This document shows, one piece after another, positions 62,266 to 64,000 of a stretch of DNA of 64,000 bases. Source of the DNA: Lasiosphaeria ovina (Eukaryota > Ascomycota > Sordariomycetes > Sordariales > Lasiosphaeriaceae). Under the pieces are notes generated by a model, which was not told the origin of the DNA, ran no database searches, and saw nothing but the letters and a program-made list of their open reading frames with translations. Each line of letters begins with the position of its first letter. The stretch's first letter is position 1. Made by a program: the position numbers and the translations under genes. Where the stretch lies: the NCBI GenBank assembly GCA_033439765.1, contig JAULSN010000002.1:1426001-1490000 (forward strand), given 5' to 3'.

Positions 62266-64000
62266 ATGGAGGTCCTTGGCGCCGTGGTGGGCATTGCGGA
62301 CGTTGCTCTGCGAACAACCATGAAGATAACGCGTCTGTGTAATGCGTGGCGGGAAGCACCCGAAGATGTCCATCGTCTCCTTGGGGACCTCACAAGAACT
62401 CAACTTTTCTTCCAAGAGACACGCCATGGCATTCAAACCATGTTTCCGATGGTACACGACAACAAGGGAACGATATCTCATTCCTACCACCAACTCCATG
62501 CGCTTCTTGACGAAGGCTCTCTTGTACTGAGGGAGATCGAGGACATTGTGGATACCGTCATAATGCCAGACGGGGTCAACCCAGACAGGGATAAACGGCT
62601 AGGCCAGAGAAGCAGGGCCAAGTGGCTGAAGCATTCGGCAAAGATAGCTAAGCTGAGAAAGGAGCTGAATGGTATAGCATTTGGGGCTTGCCGCTTGCTC
62701 CTGGCCCAGAATGTGTAAGAGAAGATCGGCTCATTATCACCTGTTGGAGAGAGAGAGAGAACTTGAACTGACCCCTTTCTGCGCCTAATTAAAGGGCCGT
62801 GTCGACCGAGATACAGACTCTGGTAGAACGATCCAAGGATGAAATCATGTATCACTTTTCGGATCAGCTCAACCAACGAGTCGAGTCATCACAGCGCTCA
62901 ATCATCACCCACGTGGACCGCCGATTCAGTTTTCTCCAATCGGTGGTCGTTGCTGCCATAAGGGAGTCGATTGTAGAAGAACTCACACCGCTTCGATTGC
63001 AACTTGTTCCCCAACATGCCATAACTACTACCTCAACATCGCTGTTACAACGCAGCGTTACCCCCCCGGGAGGCATGCACCCGTGCGACATGGTCTGTCG
63101 CTGCAGTTGCCACTCTGCCGGCGGATGTTTTAAGTGGAGGATGACGGCACCCAGGCCCATCTTGGGATCCATCAGCCTGACCTACTCGAGAACTCGGGTC
63201 TGCAACGATAGCGAGTGTCGGGCTCGGCAGATGCGGGTAAGCCAGCCACGGCTAGAGATCAAGGTCGCCTACCAGTTCCCGGCCTGGCTGATGCGGGGGG
63301 CACTGTCGGTATTCTTCTCGAGCAATCTTAACGGGAACCCTGAGCTAAACATCAGGATATTCAACGTGATCCAGAGCGATCCCGTGACCGCATATTCCAC
63401 TATCTTCGGGTACATTGATCGTGGAGACGTACATGGCACCCGGCGGCTGCTCGAAGAACGCCGTGGCTCCGTCTACGACGTCTTGGGCCACGGAGGCTCG
63501 TCACCGTTATTCTTCGCCGTCCGGAGGAGGAACCTGAACAAGGAGATCATCAGGCTTCTCCTTCAAGCTGGCGCCGATCCGAACCAGGAGGCTCCAAACG
63601 GGCTCACCCCGACCAGCGCCACTCTGTTGTACTACTTGGCCGGACGCCGCGGTGGGGACGAGCTTGTGGAGCTGCTACCTCCGTATTCCCTTCTCGAGAG
63701 CGAGTCCTGTTTGCATATGGCTATCGCCGGTATCCTGCAGGTGGACCTCGGCCAGGCGCTGCAGAAGCCCCAATACCTCGCCGAGATCAACAGCATGTCT
63801 AAGTTGATGAATGGCCGAAGCCCCCTCTGTCTCGCCGCCATGAGAGGCAACCTGAGCGCCGTAAAGCTCCTATTACGGGCGGGTGCCGATGTCAACTTGA
63901 AGGTTATCAAGGCGGGGACAACAGCTCTTCATGAGGCGTGCAGCAGTGGGCGCCACGAGGTGGTGAAGGTGCTTCTTGAGGCTGGGGCCCTGGTCAACGA
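62266..64000 (+). CDS. HeLo-like N-terminal domain plus ankyrin repeats, 3'-partial
   Basis: Exon 1 (62266-62714) ends with donor GTAAGA; exon 2 starts at 62795 (AAAG acceptor) and is still open at the window edge. Start MEVLGAVVGIADVALRTTMKITRLCNAWREAPEDVHRLLGDL is typical of fungal HeLo-like/NLR N-terminal domains. A helical linker (IQTLVERSKDEIMYHFSDQLNQRVE) and a Cys-rich patch (CDMVCRCSCHSAGGC) follow. From about residue 400 come ankyrin repeats: SPLFFAVRRRNLNKEIIRLLLQAGADPN, SPLCLAAMRGNLSAVKLLLRAGADVN and TALHEACSSGRHEVVKVLLEAGALVN. No NTPase is seen between the N-terminal domain and the ankyrins. Such proteins are thought to act in fungal non-self recognition (family-level inference). 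No breaks in the visible part. Confidence 0.8.

Overview
The window looks like nuclear DNA of a filamentous ascomycete, probably a GC-rich Sordariomycete (inference). The evidence is short introns (about 45-120 nt) with GTANGT-type donors, CTAAC/CTGAC branch sites and YAG acceptors, and fungal-specific families (HET, HeLo-like N-terminal domains, F-box, PTH11-like, DUF8021). There are also relics full of TAG stops and C-to-T / G-to-A type changes, as expected from repeat-induced point mutation (RIP).

Left part, 0-25 kb: mostly intact genes. They are an F-box-like protein; a large five-exon ankyrin-like protein (-); HRI1 (-), with an HNH-nuclease-like gene lodged inside it; a TauD-type Fe(II)/2-oxoglutarate dioxygenase (-); an UNC93-like MFS transporter (+); an Mpv17/PMP22 protein (+); class-2 dihydroorotate dehydrogenase (+); a large G-alpha-like protein that has lost all its GTP-binding motifs (+); a secreted DUF8021 protein (+); and, tail to tail with it, a multicopper oxidase (-).

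Middle part, 25.6-37 kb: an accessory corridor. It has a tRNA-Glu, two genes related to NLR/STAND N-terminal regions (one broken by a frameshift and a stop), a 20-bp-unit minisatellite, a dead Tc1/mariner transposase, a tyrosinase pseudogene, two F-box-type relics and a broken Zn2Cys6 regulator. Long stretches hold nothing recognisable.

Right part, 37.9-64 kb: intact genes alternate with gene graveyards. Intact genes are an SDR, an amidohydrolase, a HET-domain protein, two transmembrane surface-type proteins, a small conserved-looking protein, a second Mpv17/PMP22 protein and the start of a HeLo-like/ankyrin protein that runs off the edge. Relics include a PTH11-like receptor fragment, a HET pseudogene, an NLR N-terminal fragment and a 185-bp MITE with perfect 18-bp terminal inverted repeats and TA target duplications.

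The genes do not form one pathway. The recurring theme right of 25 kb is fungal self/non-self recognition modules (HeLo-like, HET, ankyrin), intact and decayed, beside transposon debris. The most unusual items are the HNH-like gene splitting HRI1 at a conserved codon junction, the GTP-motif-free G-alpha-like protein and the TA-flanked MITE. Exon structures were worked out by hand from splice signals and reading phase and have not been tested against transcripts.
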